Notes under the pieces: generated by a model
What the model saw: the letters and a program-made list of their open reading frames with translations, nothing else
Database searches by the model: none
Told to the model about the DNA's origin: nothing
Shown here: positions 11,501-19,272 of the stretch, in pieces
Layout of the letters: the number at the start of each line of letters is the position of its first letter
How positions within the stretch are numbered: the stretch's first letter is position 1
NCBI GenBank assembly: GCA_963677445.2
Contig: CAXXGF010000036.1
Coordinates: 104,623 to 168,622, forward strand
Length of the DNA: 64,000 bases
From: G963677445 sp963677445
GTDB lineage: Bacteria > Bacteroidota > Ignavibacteria > Ignavibacteriales > Melioribacteraceae
Direction of reading: 5' to 3'
Made by a program: the position numbers and the translations under genes

Positions 11501-13131
11501 TTGTTGCCGAATATTCTACTTCAATACCTTCCGATCTGACATTGTATACATCCATCTTTGTCTGCCTTGGAATTTATGATGACAACCACGAACTCACCAG
11601 CGCTGAAGGACAGGCTCTCGCCGACTTCCTTGACAATGGCGGCAGTGTTTACATGGAAGGTGGAGACACATGGTATTACGATGATCCGACTCCGGTTCAT
11701 TCATATTTTAATATTGGAGCTACCAGCGATGGCGATGATGACCTTGGAACATTAATAGGACAGAACGGAACATTCGCTGAAGGAATGCAATTCGGTTATA
11801 GCGGCGACAACAACTGGATTGACAGGCTGACCGCATCTGCTCCGGCTGAAATTGTTTTCCAAAATAACAATCCGGTTTATGGCGCGATGATCGCGCATGA
11901 TGCTGACACATACAAAACAATCGGAGCTTCATTCGAATTTGGCGGTCTTACAGATGGAAGCGCCCCCTCAACAAAAGAAAAACTGATGGCCGAAATTATT
12001 GACTTCTTCGAACTGAACGGATCAGGATCAAACGATACCACGATCTATCGCGATGTTTCAGTTAACGAAGGCTGGAACCTTATTTCAGTTCCTGTTGAAG
12101 CTGACGAAATGGCTACAACAACCCTCTTCCCGAACGCTATTTCATCTGCCTTTAAGTTCAACCAGCAGTATCAGCTCGTTGATGAACTTGAAATGTGCGA
12201 AGGCTATTGGCTAAAATTCCCTGCTGCCGAAATAACCGAACTTGGCGGCCTTATGCAAATGATGCCGATTGAAGTTAATGAAGGCTGGAATATGATAGGT
12301 ATTTTCTATGAAGATGAACCAACTACCTTTATAAACAGCGTTCCCGCAGGAATTATAAGCTCACAGTTCTTTGAATTTAACGCGGGTTACGTTGCTGCCA
12401 ATACACTCGAAGTTGGTAAAGGATACTGGGTAAAAACAACTCAGACCGGTGAACTTTATATCGACTCATCACTTGCCAAGAAAAATCCGGTTGCTAATGT
12501 TATCAACAGTGAAGGTGAATGGGGAACCATCGTTATTGAAGACGCGGCTGGCAACAGAATGACCCTTTACTCTCCTGCCGAACTCGACAACGCTGAAGAT
12601 TATGAACTTCCTCCGGCGCCTCCCGCAGGTGTATTTGATGTTAGATTCGAATCAGGCAACTTTGTTGAAATGATACCAGATATGGGCTCAGAAGTTATTC
12701 TTAATTCAGTTACCTATCCTGTTAAAATTTCCGCTACCGGCGCTGACCTTAGAATTACCGACTGCGTCAATGGTGAGATCGTTAATGAAATCGTTCGCGA
12801 CGGAGCTGAAGTTGTTATAACTGATTCAAGAATTAAGAAAATCAATGTTACTACTGCCGAAATTCCTGATTCATACGCTCTTTCACAGAACTATCCTAAC
12901 CCGTTCAACCCAAGCACAACTATCCAGGTTGCTCTTCCTGAAAATGTAAAAGTAAGCCTTAAGGTTTATGACATGCTTGGTCAGGAAGTTGAAACTCTTA
13001 TCAACAAGGATATGGACGCGGGTTATCACGTAATAAAATGGAACGCTGCCAAATATGCCAGTGGTGTTTATTTCTACAGAATCACCGCAGGCGACTTTGT
13101 AAGCACAAAGAAACTCATGCTTCTCAAATAA
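8566..13131 (+). CDS. Secreted gingipain-family (C25) cysteine peptidase with C-terminal sorting domain
   Basis: A 1521-residue precursor. A signal peptide (about 1-31) is followed by a gingipain-type propeptide (about 35-240) and a peptidase C25 catalytic domain. The catalytic His lies in HRDHGG (His493 most likely) and the nucleophile is Cys525 in SINCLTG. Two CARDB-like beta domains (about 725-970) and a flavodoxin-like/ThuA-like segment (about 970-1150) follow. The C-terminus repeats the architecture of the GH57 protein: two GWN(L/M)I units, the AGNRM...PPAPP module, and a YPNPFNPSTTI sorting domain ending KLMLLK. C25 enzymes are secreted endopeptidases that in other FCB bacteria use type IX secretion. 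No secretion machinery is in the window. Single gene with its own strong terminator. Confidence 0.9.
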   Translation: MEIFNSFKKTFKTLSALMLVALFVAAVPMQAENYKYSDSWGNNGFNLVEQAPSGLKMIFSVTEFNIEQKNIDGEPMQTLHFQGVYLPNQSGSPDLPGMSRYIALPEGATPQVKIISRRTETFQNMEIAPAFEIPLITDDRPLTYKKNMEVYGKNEFYPASPVIVSDVQQMRGVDVSLINVTPFQYNPVTKELVVYRDLEIEVSFVGGSAQFGENRWRSIWWDQILKNNIVNSNMLPKIDYTTGGSREVATDYVIITPPDADFVQWANVIKDFRNEQGIKTMVVTTTEIGGNSADAIEDYFDDMATWDPVPSAVLLLGDYGSSNTTITSPTRSHPYSGSCISDNIYADVTGDHLPDFATARMTARNSAELELMIGKFMNYEMTPPENQYYYDHPVTAMGWQTDRWFQICSEIVNGFWEYGLGKEPVRENAIGSGSPSGSWSSNENTGMIVDYFGPNGLGYIPATPNHLNDWGGNATRLNNDINQGAFMIQHRDHGGETGWSEPDYGNSDINGLNGNDLVYVFSINCLTGKFDYSSECFAEKFHRYDNGGALGIMAATEVSYSFVNDTYVWGMYDGMWPDFMPAEGEPGPVRLLPAFGNVNGKFFLSESSWPYNPSEKEITYELFHHHGDAFSVVYSEMPQALPITHDAAIISGNSTFSVITEEDVLIGLSVDGELIASGYSDGSVLNIPLPFIQPGKVLKVVATKQNYYRYESDVNVVPADGPYVVKEHYVINDASGNNNGMMDYAENNLLTLYVQNVGQDNAENVTVTISSTDEYVTITDATELYGLVPADDTTFVTDGFAFDVAENIPDGHNVTFTCSATDGDSTWISYFSIEGHAPVVEYAGFEVNDAAGNGNGRVDPGETVDLIVGVRNDGTSAAYNLEGMLQSSDSYITINSNSATYGELAAGAEMTKTFNITANANTPMGHIANFMVEFTADHDIYTQGDFFTVVGQFPVLIVDLDENNNSANHLHDAFLANGIVAEYSTSIPSDLTLYTSIFVCLGIYDDNHELTSAEGQALADFLDNGGSVYMEGGDTWYYDDPTPVHSYFNIGATSDGDDDLGTLIGQNGTFAEGMQFGYSGDNNWIDRLTASAPAEIVFQNNNPVYGAMIAHDADTYKTIGASFEFGGLTDGSAPSTKEKLMAEIIDFFELNGSGSNDTTIYRDVSVNEGWNLISVPVEADEMATTTLFPNAISSAFKFNQQYQLVDELEMCEGYWLKFPAAEITELGGLMQMMPIEVNEGWNMIGIFYEDEPTTFINSVPAGIISSQFFEFNAGYVAANTLEVGKGYWVKTTQTGELYIDSSLAKKNPVANVINSEGEWGTIVIEDAAGNRMTLYSPAELDNAEDYELPPAPPAGVFDVRFESGNFVEMIPDMGSEVILNSVTYPVKISATGADLRITDCVNGEIVNEIVRDGAEVVITDSRIKKINVTTAEIPDSYALSQNYPNPFNPSTTIQVALPENVKVSLKVYDMLGQEVETLINKDMDAGYHVIKWNAAKYASGVYFYRITAGDFVSTKKLMLLK

Positions 13132-13156
13132 GCGCTCCTTTTTTCAAGATTTCAAA

Positions 13157-13187
13157 AAAAAACCCCTGCAATCGCAGGGGTTTTTTT
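13157..13187 (+). terminator. Terminator of the C25 peptidase gene
   Basis: A classic hairpin: AACCCCTGC and GCAGGGGTT arms around a 4-base loop, followed by seven T. A-rich sequence before it could allow weak function on the other strand as well. Confidence 0.92.
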
Positions 13188-13270
13188 ATATCTCATGTAC
13201 GGAATTAAATTTTTATCTATTATATAAATCCCGAAAGGATAACAGGATTAAAGAAAACGAATCAACCATA

Positions 13271-13950
13271 TTATCCAATCCGGTAAGGGTGATATAAAAA
13301 CAGATCAGACGTATTGCGATCGATAAAAAATATAGGTTCTATGTGAAATACAGTGGGTGATTTTTGTCGGCCCTGACAATTAAACAAAACCTTTTGTTAA
13401 AGTATAACCGGATAATCCCGACGTGTAGCTTCCGCCCCTTCAGGGCTTAAATACACTTTTTCTTTTATTACCCCGGGCGTTGCCCGGGGCTGTTGATTGT
13501 CGCGCTTTCAGCGCTTATAATAATTCCAGTTTATCACAGATGGATACAAAACCCTGAAAGGGTGAAGGAAACAGGCCGGGACAACTCCCCGGTTAAGAAA
13601 AACAAAGACATTATCAGAGCCCTGAAAGGGCGAAAGCAGCAAAGGCATAAAGATATGGAATGCTGAAAGCTTCTGGCTCAGTCGGGGTAAGAGGGACTTT
13701 AAGACTCATCCACCTGTGGTGGTGAAGACCAGGGGCTGGTTTCCGGAAATCTAACATGACATTATGCGAATCTTTGATTCATATCTTTATGCGCTATTTT
13801 ATTGCTTTGCCCACTAAATTTCATATAGAACCAAAATATATCACCCTTCCGGGGTTTTTTGAATGGTTCATTATTCCAATCTTTAATCATTACATCCCTT
13901 TGGGCTTTTTCCTCAAGCTTTGCCAGGGGAAATTTTAATTCCCTTTCAAT
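13271..13950 (-). pseudogene. Remnant reading frame split by the MITE
   Basis: On the minus strand an open frame runs from about 13950 (no start codon; a TGA precedes it) through residues such as FPLAKLEEKAQRDVMIKDW and ends at the MITE junction (13833). When the element and one 8-bp target copy are removed, the frame continues for another 17 codons (FIDRNTSDLFLYHPYRIG) to a TAA at 13271-13273. Insertion shifts the frame (506 bases added), so removal restores it. The product is not recognised. The codon use looks coding, but the fragment is short and A+T-rich, so chance openness cannot be excluded. Confidence 0.4.
13335..13832 (+). mobile_element. MITE copy 1 (non-autonomous transposable element, ISL3-like ends)
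   Basis: A 498-bp non-coding element. Its ends are imperfect terminal inverted repeats, GGTTCTATGTGAAAT...AGTGGG at the left and the complement of GGTTCTATATGAAAT...AGTGGG at the right. It is flanked by a perfect 8-bp duplication, AAAATATA (13327-13334 and 13833-13840). The interior carries a string of short GC-rich hairpins such as CCCCGGGCGTTGCCCGGGG and GCCCTGAAAGGGC. A ~95% identical copy lies inverted at 18620. No transposase is encoded. The 8-bp duplication and GG-starting ends fit the ISL3 family, which is inference. Confidence 0.88.
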
Positions 13951-14207
13951 TCACTTGTTTAAGTTTATCCCTTAAATTTCTTTTTAATTTTTTACCCTCT
14001 GCCGTTAAACGATATTTCTGCTTCGGACTTTCAGGCTTGTCCGGTAACAGCTGAAGCTCTCCAGATTATTATCTTAGAACCTTCTTCTTAGGAAATAAGT
14101 GGTTCTTTAAGATTGCGATAAATAGTAAGTTCAATAATATCCGGAAAACCAGTCCCATAACGTTCGATACGTCCTGTCTGAAATAAACAATCGGCGAGCA
14201 GAGAACC
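13946..14207 (-). pseudogene. Decayed C-terminus of a COG2865-like ATP-binding/winged-helix regulator
   Basis: Minus-strand translation from 14207 reads LLADCLFQTGRIERYGTGFP then DIIEL, the characteristic block of AlbA_2/HATPase_c_4 (COG2865-type) putative regulators. An in-frame TAA follows after LKEPLIS, then EEGSKIIIWR. A +1 shift is needed to continue as ELQLLPDKPESPKQKYRL and TAEGKKLKRNL to a TGA at 13946. The N-terminal three quarters of the gene is missing. It is therefore a truncated, frameshifted and nonsense-interrupted remnant, wedged between the MITE and the LolA-like gene. Confidence 0.7.
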
Positions 14208-14213
14208 ATATAT

Positions 14214-14891
14214 TTAATCTAAAGTTAAATTAAAAATAACATTTTTAAGCAACAATTTTATTTCCCTGTTGCCTGTAAGCACCTCAACAGTATGAGGTAT
14301 ATTTACACCTTTATATTTCCTGTAATCATAATACTCAATCTTTTGAATAATCACTCCACCCGGAGTGGGAACTGCCATTTCTTCATATACTTTTAAGCCT
14401 GTTGAATCACTATACCAGGAATTTATATAAAACTTGTCATTTATCCTGAAACATATAATACTGCAGCTCTCCTCCCCTCTTTTGCCTTTCCCAAGGTATT
14501 CAGTCTGAATATCGAGTGTGTCACAGGCAGTTTCAATGAATATCGAACTTCTTGTTTTCAGGAATTCATCTTCTTCGCTGTTCATATCAATAAAATATTC
14601 TTCCGTTTCGTTGCGTCCATGTTTACCGTCGAAGATTATTTTTCGTTCAATTCCATCCAGAGAAAAATTCTGGTGATAAAATCCCTGACTGCTTTGAAAT
14701 ATTTCAAATCTGATTTTGCGGCCATAAACTTCACCGGAATAAACTGTTTTTTTGGTTTGTATTGTTTTCAGTATATTCTTCCCTCCCGCGGCGTCAAGAT
14801 ATCGATTAATAACCTCAGCCGCCTTTCCCTCCTGACCTGAAGAATATCGAAAAGAAAACAATATGCAAAGGGAAAAAAGAAACTTTAGCAT
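14214..14891 (-). CDS. LolA-like secreted protein of unknown function
   Basis: A 225-residue protein with a signal peptide (about 1-19, ending SSGQ). The rest looks like a LolA/LppX-type beta-sheet half-barrel: an opening AAEVINRYLDAAGGKNILKT helix is typical of outer-membrane lipoprotein-sorting-like proteins, and strands such as YRKYKGVNIPHTVEVLTG near the end fit the same fold. Such proteins bind lipid or lipoprotein in the periplasm, but the specific role is unknown. It is the last gene of the minus-strand operon, 6 bases after marC. The stop lies only 7 bases from the pseudogene remnant, so the original downstream context has been disturbed. Confidence 0.6.
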   Translation of the reverse strand: MLKFLFSLCILFSFRYSSGQEGKAAEVINRYLDAAGGKNILKTIQTKKTVYSGEVYGRKIRFEIFQSSQGFYHQNFSLDGIERKIIFDGKHGRNETEEYFIDMNSEEDEFLKTRSSIFIETACDTLDIQTEYLGKGKRGEESCSIICFRINDKFYINSWYSDSTGLKVYEEMAVPTPGGVIIQKIEYYDYRKYKGVNIPHTVEVLTGNREIKLLLKNVIFNLTLD

Positions 14892-14897
14892 GGCAGC

Positions 14898-15533
14898 CTA
14901 TTTGTCGAGTATATCTCTGATAATTGGTTTTAATCCGCTGAAGAAAAACTCCACCGCGATAACCATTACAATTAGTCCCATAATTCTCATCATTACCTTA
15001 TTTCCCGTTTCTCCCAGAAAATGTATTATGCGCCGGGCGCTTAAGAGAGATACGAGCGCGACCAGCATAACAACAATTATAGCCACGAGGAGAATCATTT
15101 TCTGCCCTATATCCTCTGTTTCATTCATTAAGACGATGGAAAATGTTATCGCCCCCGGTCCGCATAACATAGGAATAGCGAGAGGTGTAATAGCAATATC
15201 GCTGGCATATTCTGTTTCCGATTCATCCACCGCTCTTGTCCGGATAAGTCGTGCCTGAAGCATATCATAACCAATCATCAGGAAAATTATTCCACCGACA
15301 ATTTTCAAACCGTTTACTGAAATCTGGAAAAATTCAAAAATAAATCTTCCTGAAAAAGCAAAAATAGATAAAATTATTATCGCGGTGATCACAGCCTTGA
15401 TTGCCGTTTTTCTCGCCTCGGCGGCAGAAAGCCGTGATGTCATCGATATATAAACCGGCAGCAATCCGAGGGGATTTATAACCGAAAAAAGTGATGTGAA
15501 GGCCAGCAGGCCGAAATCGAGATATTTATCCAT
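14898..15533 (-). CDS. MarC family integral membrane protein
   Basis: A 211-residue protein of about six transmembrane helices with the MarC/UPF0056 signatures: FTSLFSVINPLGLLPVYISM at the N-terminus, GGIIFLMIGYDMLQA in the middle and ITPLAIPMLCGPGAIT. Length is normal for the family. MarC proteins are inner-membrane proteins of uncertain transport function and were once linked to multiple antibiotic resistance. The start overlaps the stop of the upstream decarboxylase by 8 bases, and the next gene begins 6 bases after it, so it is translated as part of a compact operon. Confidence 0.92.
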   Translation of the reverse strand: MDKYLDFGLLAFTSLFSVINPLGLLPVYISMTSRLSAAEARKTAIKAVITAIIILSIFAFSGRFIFEFFQISVNGLKIVGGIIFLMIGYDMLQARLIRTRAVDESETEYASDIAITPLAIPMLCGPGAITFSIVLMNETEDIGQKMILLVAIIVVMLVALVSLLSARRIIHFLGETGNKVMMRIMGLIVMVIAVEFFFSGLKPIIRDILDK

Positions 15534-16941
15534 GAATTTTTTGCAGCTCCTTTAATTTTTCTTTGATCAGACTTATCGCGAGTTCAATATCCTGCTTTTC
15601 TGTTCTGAATCCGGAACTCACCAGCCGGATCACAAAATCATCATTCAGCTTGGTATGCGAAATAAATATTTTGCCTGTTTTGTTTATTTCATTCATAAGT
15701 TGTTCGTTAAACTCATTGACTTCTGATTTTCCACAATATTCCGGCTTTACACGGAAACAGACAGTCGCGAAGTTAACCGGAGCCTTCAGCTCAAATTCAT
15801 CTGAATTTTCTATGAACTCTTTAAAATATTCGGCCAAATTCAGGTGAGTTCTCAAAAATGTCCGTAGCTTCTCAGCGCCGTAATATCTGAAAAGGAACCA
15901 CAATTTTAATATCCTGAAACGTCGCCCGAGCTGAAATCCGTAATCCATATAATTTATTACTTGCGACTCCTCTTTTGTCCTTAAATATTCAGGAGTAAGA
16001 GAAAAAGCATCTTTTAATATTTCCGGTTTATTGGTAAAAAGTATACTCAGGTCAATAGGAACAAAAAGCCATTTATGTGGATTGAGAACGATAGAATCGG
16101 AATTTTCCCAGCCTCTAAAAAATTCTTTTTTCTCCTGCAGTGATGAGGTAACTCCCGCGTAAGCCGCATCTGTATGAAGCCATAATCCTTCTTCACGGCA
16201 TATTTGAGCAATTTCCCCGACCGGATCAACCGAAGTAGTAGAGGTAGTCCCGATTGTAGCGCTTACAAAAAAAGGCTCATACCCTGATTTTTTTGCTTCC
16301 ACAATTTTCAATTTTAACTGCCCGGGGTCAATTCTGAATTTATCATCACATGGCGCCTTGATTACGGCCTCTCTTTCAAGACCTATAGCCAGGGCATTTT
16401 TTTCAAGGGATGAATGGGCATGTGGTGAAATAAATACCCTTAGTCCGGAATAATTTTTAATACCACTTTTTTGTCTGTAGTATTCTCTGGCGGCAATCAA
16501 AGCATGCAGCGAACTAACCGAAGCGGTGTCGTAGGATAACCCTGTATATTCATCAGGCAGCCCCACAAACTGCCGGAACCATCCCATCATCGCGGTTTCA
16601 AGTTCAGTTGAGGCGGGGGAAGTTTTCCATATCATCGCGTTGGTATTCACAGCGGCCGCAAAAAACTCAGCCAGTATTGCCGGACCGCTTGAAGTGGAAT
16701 TAAAATAAGCCATAAATCCCGGGTGATTCCAGTGGGTAATTCCATTAAGAATAATATTTTGAAAATCCTCCGTTATTTTTGAATATGGCTCCCCTTCCTC
16801 AGGAAATGTATCAGGTATCTTTTTAATTATATCGCCGGGTTCTATTCCGGGCACAACATCATAATTTCTGATAGTTTCAAAATAATCTGCTATTAAATCC
16901 GCGGTTTTATGGGCCGCTTCTCTGAATTCTTTATTATTCAT
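15526..16941 (-). CDS. PLP-dependent group II amino-acid decarboxylase (aromatic L-amino-acid type)
   Basis: A 471-residue enzyme of the pyridoxal-phosphate group II decarboxylase family. LWLHTDAAYAG carries the Asp that pairs with the PLP ring and NPHKWLFVPIDLS holds the Schiff-base Lys. The N-terminal TDLIADYF-like helix, WNHPGFMAYF and the C-terminal FVIRLVSSGFRTE complete the tyrosine/DOPA/tryptophan decarboxylase pattern. The reaction would be amino acid to amine plus CO2. Substrate preference (aromatic rather than glutamate or histidine) is inferred from overall likeness. It overlaps marC by 8 bases. Pairing with a membrane protein hints at amine or amino-acid traffic, but MarC is not a known antiporter. 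Confidence 0.88.
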   Translation of the reverse strand: MNNKEFREAAHKTADLIADYFETIRNYDVVPGIEPGDIIKKIPDTFPEEGEPYSKITEDFQNIILNGITHWNHPGFMAYFNSTSSGPAILAEFFAAAVNTNAMIWKTSPASTELETAMMGWFRQFVGLPDEYTGLSYDTASVSSLHALIAAREYYRQKSGIKNYSGLRVFISPHAHSSLEKNALAIGLEREAVIKAPCDDKFRIDPGQLKLKIVEAKKSGYEPFFVSATIGTTSTTSVDPVGEIAQICREEGLWLHTDAAYAGVTSSLQEKKEFFRGWENSDSIVLNPHKWLFVPIDLSILFTNKPEILKDAFSLTPEYLRTKEESQVINYMDYGFQLGRRFRILKLWFLFRYYGAEKLRTFLRTHLNLAEYFKEFIENSDEFELKAPVNFATVCFRVKPEYCGKSEVNEFNEQLMNEINKTGKIFISHTKLNDDFVIRLVSSGFRTEKQDIELAISLIKEKLKELQKIHG

Positions 16942-16987
16942 TTCTTTAATTTCCCGTTATAGTCAGCAATAAATTATAAAATTAGCA

Positions 16988-17887
16988 TTAATGTTTATCC
17001 CCATATCTTTTTTCACCCGCCTTCACTTCAAGATTAATAAAGTTATCCTCAGGTGGAAGAGGACATGTCGCGTAGGGTGTAAATGCGCAGGGAGGATTAT
17101 AAGCCTTGTTAAAATCAAGAATAACGTGGTTAAGTGAATCAGGAGCCTCACAATACAAAAATCGGCCCGCGCCATAAGTGTCCCTGCCGCTGGTCATGTC
17201 GGCAAAAATGATAAAAAATCCTTTTTCCGCTTCAGTAATATCAAGCTGAAATATTCTGCCATCTTTATTGAAGCGAAGATATCCGGGCGCTTCAGTTTTA
17301 TTTTCCGTTCCGATCGCTGTCGGTATTATTATTTCTTTCTGCGGATCATATTTAATAAACTCAGCTTCGAACCGCCAGTCACTATTGACCGGAAAACGAT
17401 CGATCCCTTTAAAATCCTTCACCAGCTCAGCATCAAGATTACGCAACCTGATGCCAAACCTCTCACCTCGTCGGATTATATACCATCGGAAAGATTTGTA
17501 CTGAAGCATAGTGGGATTGCCGCTCATATCATCGGCAAGCATTAGTCTTTCAACCTTTTTTCCTTCCGACATTATCACGCAGTTGCCTGAAGAAATGAAG
17601 CGCACCGAGTCTGCCCGCAGAATCATTGCCCCGGCATAACCACACATCCCTTCAGGAAATATTATGTCATTATCTTTATCGGATCCAAATTTATTTTCTC
17701 CCTCTTTCAGCCAGAATAATCCTGCCAGATTTAGCCAGCCCTCATCCTTTTTCAGTCTGTTTATTCTTTCTTTATGCCAGTCATTTATTTCTTTAATGTA
17801 CTCAGGGCTTCCTTTTTCAACTTCTTGTCCGCCGCAGGAGAGTACTATTAAAAATATCAATAATGCCGCAATGACTCTGTATATCAA
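16988..17887 (-). CDS. DUF1684 lipoprotein
   Basis: A 299-residue lipoprotein: signal peptide with lipobox LIVLSC (Cys18), then a DUF1684 domain. Recognised features are the N-terminal INDWHKERINRLKKDEGWLN and LAGLFWLKEGEN blocks, then RFLYCEAPD, and AYNPPCAFTPYATCPLPP near the C-terminus, all hallmarks of this family. The function of DUF1684 is not established. It opens the four-gene minus-strand operon, 46 bases before the decarboxylase. Confidence 0.88.
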   Translation of the reverse strand: MIYRVIAALLIFLIVLSCGGQEVEKGSPEYIKEINDWHKERINRLKKDEGWLNLAGLFWLKEGENKFGSDKDNDIIFPEGMCGYAGAMILRADSVRFISSGNCVIMSEGKKVERLMLADDMSGNPTMLQYKSFRWYIIRRGERFGIRLRNLDAELVKDFKGIDRFPVNSDWRFEAEFIKYDPQKEIIIPTAIGTENKTEAPGYLRFNKDGRIFQLDITEAEKGFFIIFADMTSGRDTYGAGRFLYCEAPDSLNHVILDFNKAYNPPCAFTPYATCPLPPEDNFINLEVKAGEKRYGDKH

Positions 17888-18611
17888 TTTCTTCTCCGCA
17901 TTTATAATCGTGAAAACAAATTAAAGAAAATATAAAGAAAGAAAAAAGCTCCATGCCCTTTAGATCACAGGTAAATATTTCTATTGTTTCAATTTAATAC
18001 AGAGCTCCTGACATTACGAATATTGAAATGCAACTATTTTATCATCCTCTTCCATTAACTGACAGAATAATAACAGTAAGAATATTTCGTTATCCTCTCT
18101 CAATATTGTTTTTATCTTTTAAAGCGACATTAAAAAAATAAGCGTTAAGAAAATCAAATGAACGGAGCGTTAAAAAAGGAAAGCTGTCTGAGGCACATGT
18201 CTTTTTATGTGGCGAGTTCTTTCATTTTAGCGGAGAGAATTGATTTTTAGCTTATTTTTTTGCAGTCTTGACTTTTTTTGCAGTCTTGACTTTTTTTGCC
18301 TGCTCGCCGAAGGAGAGTTACTTTTTGTGTCTCCAGAGGAGTCCTATGGACAAGACAAAAAGTAAGGGCATATTTTATAAAATATATTTGGTAAGATTAA
18401 TGACAATTCCCATTGGTTCTCGCTTTGCCAGCTGAGGTAAATTTCAAATTATTTCACGCAGGGAAAAATTATAAACGAAATCTTTTTAACAGAATTTCTA
18501 ATACAAGTCGCATAAGTATATACGCGACAAAAAAATCGATGTTGTATTATTTCAACACTTTATGTTTCTGATGTCAGGAGCCCTGTAATAAGGGTCGCTT
18601 TTGAACAGGAG
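17888..18611. other. Non-coding region with short repeats
   Basis: About 720 bases between the DUF1684 gene and MITE copy 2. It holds an 18-bp direct repeat in tandem (TGCAGTCTTGACTTTTTT, from 18261 and 18279) and an 11-bp perfect inverted repeat, TTACTTTTTGT (18318-18328) and ACAAAAAGTAA (18355-18365). No gene was recognised. Confidence 0.55.
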
Positions 18612-18619
18612 TTAATTTT

Positions 18620-19137
18620 GGTTCTATATGAAATTTAGTGGGTAAAGTAATAAAATAGCGCATAAAGATATGAATCAAAAATTCGCATAATGTCATGTTT
18701 GATTTCCGGAAACCAGCCCCTGGTCACCACCACCACAGAGCGCGCGGCCTTGAAAAAAGTGGATGAGTCTTAAAGTCCCTCTTACCCCGACTGAGCCAGA
18801 CGCTTTCAGCATTCCATATCTTTATGCGTTTGCTGCTTTCGCCCTTTCAGGGCTCGGATAATGTCTTTGTTTTTCTTAACCGGGGCGTTGCCCCGGCCTG
18901 TTGCCCGCACCCTTTCAGGGTTTTGTATCCATCTGTGACAAACTGGAATTATTATTAGCGCTGAAAGCGCGACAATAAACAGCCCCGGGCAACGCCCGGG
19001 GTAATAAAAGAAAAAGTGTATTTAAGCCCTGTAGGGGCGGAAGCTACACGTCGGGATTATCCGGTCAAACTTTAACAAAAGGTTTTATTTAATTGTCAGG
19101 ACCGACAAAAATTACCCACTGTATTTCACATAGAACC
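18620..19137 (-). mobile_element. MITE copy 2, inverted relative to copy 1
   Basis: A 518-bp element that matches copy 1 nearly base for base when reverse-complemented. It has one extra ~20-base GC-rich stretch near 18745. It ends in the same GGTTCTAT...AGTGGG inverted repeats and is flanked by a perfect 8-bp duplication, TTAATTTT (18612-18619 and 19138-19145). The duplication differs from that of copy 1, so the two copies inserted independently. It encodes no protein. Confidence 0.88.
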
Positions 19138-19272
19138 TTAATTTTTTAATAAACAACTTTGCAGCAGTCACTTAAATTCTATATATTTTTACGAAATTTG
19201 TGGAAAGTGTATATCATTGAATATTCATTCTAGTAGACTTATATTATATTAAAAATTAAAGGATTTTAGATT

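Noticed and set aside
13756..13938. Plus-strand 60-residue open frame
   Set aside because: It starts inside MITE copy 1 and runs through the antisense of the remnant frame. It has no ribosome site and no recognisable domain.
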